This document shows, piece by piece, positions 5,816-8,495 of a stretch of 8,495 nucleotides of DNA; positions within the stretch are counted from its first letter, which is position 1; each line of letters starts with the position of its first letter. This DNA is from an uncultured Bacilli bacterium (GTDB lineage: Bacteria > Bacillota_I > Bacilli_A > RF39 > UBA660): assembly GCA_949440065.1 (NCBI GenBank), contig CASRZP010000059.1, forward strand, positions 1 through 8,495. Direction: 5' to 3'. The position numbers and the translations under genes were made by a program. The notes under the pieces were generated by a model. It saw only the letters and a list, made by a program, of their open reading frames with translations, was not told the DNA's origin and made no database searches.

Positions 5816-8224
5816 ATGAACTTAGAGTCGTATTTAAAAGAACATACTTTATTGATTGTACCAGATGGCAAGGAAGAAGAAATTCTACTTGAATTATCGA
5901 CTTTAGATTCCATACATGATGTAAAAGTATTTACTCGATCAAAGTTAGTAGAAATGTTATCTTTTACCTATTCTATTGATACCATCATTTATTTAAAAGA
6001 GAAGTATCAATTAAAACAAGAAGTGTGCGAAGTTTACCTAGATGCTATGCGTTATGTAGAACAAACAGAGAAAAGCCCAAAACTTAAGTTACTTTATCAA
6101 TTAAAAGAAGAGTTAAAAAGTAAAAATTTATTAACGATGGTTCCTTTAATTTCATGGATAAAAAATTATTCAATAATATTTTATGGTTTTATTGAATTAG
6201 ACAGTTATCTATTATTTATCCAAGAAAAATTGGCGAAAGAAACAAAAGTCAGTGTCGTTTATCAACCTAGAAAAGAAGAAAAAAAGCTTCCTGTTTATGC
6301 TTTTGATACTATCGAAGAAGAAGTAGTCTTTGTAGCTAGTGAAATGGTAAAACTAATACACGAGGGTAAGCGTTTTCATCAATTGAAGTTAAGTAATATT
6401 ACCGATGAATATTTTCCTATTTTACCTAGAATTTTTAAAATGTTTTCTCTTCCTTTGGGAGATATTGAAGAGGTAAGTTTGTATTCTATTTTGATGATTC
6501 AAGATTTTTTAAATGAATTAAGAAACGTTAAAGATCTAGAACAAGCCTATTTATTTTTTGAAGAAAAATATCAAAAAAATGAAGAGTTTCCTTTGATAAG
6601 TAAAGAGTTACTAAAGATAATTGAAGATTACCTTTTAGTAGAAGCACCTTTTTCTTCGTGGTATCCCATTTTAGAAAACAAGATAAAAAACACCAAAAGA
6701 AAAAAGGTTTTCCATCAAGAAGAAATTACTACTTTTGACTTATTTCAGGATGTAGCCAAAGAAGATGATTATATTTTCGTCTTAGGAATGAATCAAAATG
6801 TATTACCTAAATTATATAAAGACGAAGAGTTTCTTCCCGATCATCTAAAGAAAAAATTACATCTACCTTTAACCGTGGAGTTAAATAAATTAGAGAAAAG
6901 GAAGTTGACCAATGCCCTATATCGTCTTTCTCATGTTACCATTTCTTATAAATTAAAATCTTTTTTTGATGAGTATTATCCATCTAGTTTTATTGATGAT
7001 ATTCCTCATGAACTATATCAAAAAAAAGAGTCCACTTTGGAATATTCTCATGCTTACAATCAATTATTATTAGCCAAAGCGTTAGATGATTATAGTAAAT
7101 ATGGTAGCATTTCACCTATATTAAAAACTTTGTATTCACATTATAAAATTCCTTATTTAACTTATCAAAATCAATATCAAGGGATCAACTTAGAACACTA
7201 CTTAAATACGATCGATCATAAAATTACTTTATCTTATTCGTCATTAAACACCTATTATCAATGTGCCTTTCGTTTTTATTTAACCTATATTTTAAAATTA
7301 GCACCTTATCAGGAAAGTTTTAGTAGTTTTTTAGGAAATTTATATCATGATATATTATCTAAAATGGATAGAAAGGACTTTGATTTTGAATTAGCATACC
7401 AAAATTTCTTAAAAGATAAAGAACTATCCATTATGGAAAAATTATTATTAAGGCCTTTAAAGAATACTTTATTATCGATTATGGAAGTCATTAAAAAGCA
7501 AGATGAGTTAATTTTATATCGCGATAGACTTTATGAAAAAAAGTTATTTGTAGAATTTCCTCATCCTAAAATAAAAAAGACTTTTATGGGAATTATCGAT
7601 AAGGTCATTTATCAACAACAAGGTCTTGTTACCAATATTGCTGTTGTTGATTATAAAACAGGAAACCCATCGATTGCTCTTAAGCACATGAACTTTGGTT
7701 TTGACTTACAACTACCAAGTTACCTTTATTTATTAAAAAAATCATCTTTATTTCAGGATGATATTGAAGTAGCTGGTTTTTACTTACAAAAAATACTTCC
7801 TAGTAGTTTGAAAAAATCTAATTTAACACTGGATGAAAAAATGAAAGAATTAAGGTGGATAGGGTATACTACTTCTGATATTGCTCGCTTAGAAGAATTT
7901 GATAAAACATACTTACAAAGTGAGTTAATTCAAGGAATTCATCTTACTAAAGCAGGAGTTTTTCCCAAGAATGCTAAAGTGTTATCAGATGATTTTATGG
8001 ATGATTTAGTGAATTTAGTAGATGAGAAAATAAAAGATGCTTTTGATAAGATAGAACAAGGAGAATTTTTGATTAATCCTAAGATTATTGATGGCAAAAA
8101 TCAAAGTTGTAAATTTTGTCCATTTCAAGATATTTGTTATGTAATGGAAGAAGATAAAGTATATTATCAAACAAAAGGAGATGATTTTAATGGCGTGGAC
8201 AGTGGAACAACAGTTAGCGATTGA
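5816..8224 (+). CDS. addB: AddB-type ATP-dependent nuclease subunit (PD-(D/E)XK, Fe-S), short form
   Basis: AddB pairs with AddA to process double-strand DNA ends for RecA-dependent repair. The C-terminal nuclease is clear. It has LGNLYHDIL with H511, GIIDKV with D595 and VVDYKTG with D612 and K614, which fit the RecB-family PD-(D/E)XK site. C483 (YQCAFRFYL) plus C765, C768 and C774 (CKFCPFQDIC) match the four cysteines of the AddB 4Fe-4S cluster. The helicase-like region keeps DYIFVLGMNQNVLP (about 317-330), followed by EEFLPDHLKKKL. At 802 residues it is far shorter than Bacillus AddB (about 1,160). I see no GxxxxGK(T/S) P-loop near the N-terminus, so ATP binding by this subunit is doubtful. 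ATG 5816 is chosen for its spacing from GGAGG. The gene ends TGA followed directly by TAA, and overlaps the addA start by 35 bases, suggesting coupled translation. Confidence 0.93.
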   Translation: MNLESYLKEHTLLIVPDGKEEEILLELSTLDSIHDVKVFTRSKLVEMLSFTYSIDTIIYLKEKYQLKQEVCEVYLDAMRYVEQTEKSPKLKLLYQLKEELKSKNLLTMVPLISWIKNYSIIFYGFIELDSYLLFIQEKLAKETKVSVVYQPRKEEKKLPVYAFDTIEEEVVFVASEMVKLIHEGKRFHQLKLSNITDEYFPILPRIFKMFSLPLGDIEEVSLYSILMIQDFLNELRNVKDLEQAYLFFEEKYQKNEEFPLISKELLKIIEDYLLVEAPFSSWYPILENKIKNTKRKKVFHQEEITTFDLFQDVAKEDDYIFVLGMNQNVLPKLYKDEEFLPDHLKKKLHLPLTVELNKLEKRKLTNALYRLSHVTISYKLKSFFDEYYPSSFIDDIPHELYQKKESTLEYSHAYNQLLLAKALDDYSKYGSISPILKTLYSHYKIPYLTYQNQYQGINLEHYLNTIDHKITLSYSSLNTYYQCAFRFYLTYILKLAPYQESFSSFLGNLYHDILSKMDRKDFDFELAYQNFLKDKELSIMEKLLLRPLKNTLLSIMEVIKKQDELILYRDRLYEKKLFVEFPHPKIKKTFMGIIDKVIYQQQGLVTNIAVVDYKTGNPSIALKHMNFGFDLQLPSYLYLLKKSSLFQDDIEVAGFYLQKILPSSLKKSNLTLDEKMKELRWIGYTTSDIARLEEFDKTYLQSELIQGIHLTKAGVFPKNAKVLSDDFMDDLVNLVDEKIKDAFDKIEQGEFLINPKIIDGKNQSCKFCPFQDICYVMEEDKVYYQTKGDDFNGVDSGTTVSD
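8174..8180 (+). promoter_or_regulatory. ribosome binding site for addA inside addB
   Basis: AAAGGAG ends nine bases before ATG 8190. It directly touches the in-frame ATG 8181, so 8190 is the better start. Confidence 0.8.
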
Positions 8225-8339
8225 TAAGGAAGGAACTTCTATCATTGTATCAGCAGGAGCGGGAAGTGGTAAAACGGCTGTCTTAACCGAGAGAGTAAAA
8301 AGAAAATTGCAATCAGGTATCCATATTCATCAACTTTTG
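8190..8339 (+). CDS. addA: AddA helicase-nuclease subunit, N-terminal 50 codons only
   Basis: AddA is the UvrD/Rep-like helicase and nuclease partner of AddB, normally about 1,200 residues. The start MAWTVEQQLAID is the Q-motif region, and SAGAGSGKTAVL (residues 21-32) is the Walker A ATP site. The reading stays AddA-like to GIHIHQLL (codons 43-50), where the family continues with VxTFTNAAA. Here it changes to HNLQVK and stops at TAA 8358-8360. That tail is the antisense of rpoB, so the gene is cut by a sequence junction and not by an ordinary nonsense mutation. The overlap with addB, and the shared promoter it implies, is the usual addBA arrangement. The complete gene presumably exists elsewhere in the genome or assembly. 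Confidence 0.93.
8316..8339. other. addA/rpoB junction with about 24 bases readable as either gene
   Basis: Read on the plus strand the segment gives the AddA residues IHIHQLL. Read on the minus strand it gives the RpoB residues KVDEYGY. Left of it only AddA homology is seen, right of it only RpoB homology. A short shared word joining two unrelated conserved genes is typical of a short-overlap assembly error. Confidence 0.8.
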
Positions 8340-8495
8340 CATAACTTGCAAGTGAAGTAATAAGTCCGATATTAGGTCCTTCTGGAGATTCAACTGGACA
8401 TAATCTACCATAGTGTGATGGATTAACGTCACGAACTTCCATTCCCGCTCTATCACGAGATAATCCTCCAGGCCCTAATGAAGATAGTCTTCTTT
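8316..8495 (-). CDS. rpoB: RNA polymerase beta subunit, internal fragment
   Basis: The minus strand, read from 8494 downward, gives RRLSSLGPGGLSRDRAGMEV, then RDVNPSHYGRLCPVESPEGP and NIGLITSLASYAKVDEYGY. This matches the rifampicin-pocket region of RpoB. E. coli RRISALGPGGL begins at R528, so the fragment spans about E. coli residues 528-588. The position equivalent to E. coli S531 is Ser and that equivalent to I572 is Ile, both wild-type-like. Homology ends after DEYGY. The family continues with (F/L/I)-x-TPYR, but here the frame runs into antisense addA. The 5' part of the gene lies beyond the window end, and the 3' part is missing at the junction. An ATG at 8442 is only an internal methionine. 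Confidence 0.95.

Noticed and set aside
8242..8442. Minus-strand frame starting MEVRDVNPSHYG with a hydrophobic tail, as a separate small protein
   Set aside because: It is internal RpoB fused to antisense addA. The ATG is an internal methionine, and RpoB homology continues upstream to the window edge.
1..8495. CRISPR array, tRNA, rRNA, insertion sequence or prophage genes
   Set aside because: No regularly spaced repeats, no transposase or integrase motifs and no tRNA-like folds were seen on either strand.

Overview
The window is an AT-rich, tightly packed bacterial segment. It looks like a low-GC Bacillota, most likely an uncultured gut-type lineage of the class Bacilli. The reasons are AGGAG-type ribosome binding sites, sigma-A-like promoters such as TTTACA-17-TATAAT, an AddA/AddB (not RecBCD) recombination pair, and a polysaccharide-deacetylase-like gene near pnp, as with ylxY in Bacillus. 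Tryptophan is written TGG and no long gene contains an in-frame TGA, so this is not the Mollicutes code. The lineage assignment is an inference.

Layout. Bases 1-1878 hold the 3' nine-tenths of pnp (polynucleotide phosphorylase), cut by the window start. A weak A/U hairpin over its stop codon runs straight into the promoter of a 452-residue cytoplasmic protein of unknown function (1943-3301). Next is a membrane-anchored, YlxY-like polysaccharide deacetylase homologue whose catalytic motifs are all eroded (3366-4229). A 196-base spacer with short repeats and an odd G6-A-G4 tract leads to a secreted or surface protein gene (4426-5660). That gene is split by a -1 frame change exactly at an A AAA AAT heptamer. 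After a spacer with a good extended -10 promoter comes addB (5816-8224), overlapped by the start of addA (8190 onward).

At about 8316-8339 the addA reading breaks off after roughly 50 codons. The sequence continues as the minus strand of rpoB, up to the window end. Both genes are broken inside highly conserved cores, and a shared stretch of about 24 bases can be read as either gene. This points to an assembly chimera, not to a natural arrangement.

Functionally the window combines RNA turnover (PNPase), envelope or surface functions (deacetylase-like protein, secreted protein) and double-strand-break repair (AddAB). They look like neighbouring housekeeping units and not like one pathway. I found no convincing new defence or mobile system. 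The points most worth following up are the possible frameshift-controlled surface protein, the deacetylase pseudoenzyme, the short AddB without a P-loop, the insertion in the PNPase KH domain, and the addA/rpoB junction.
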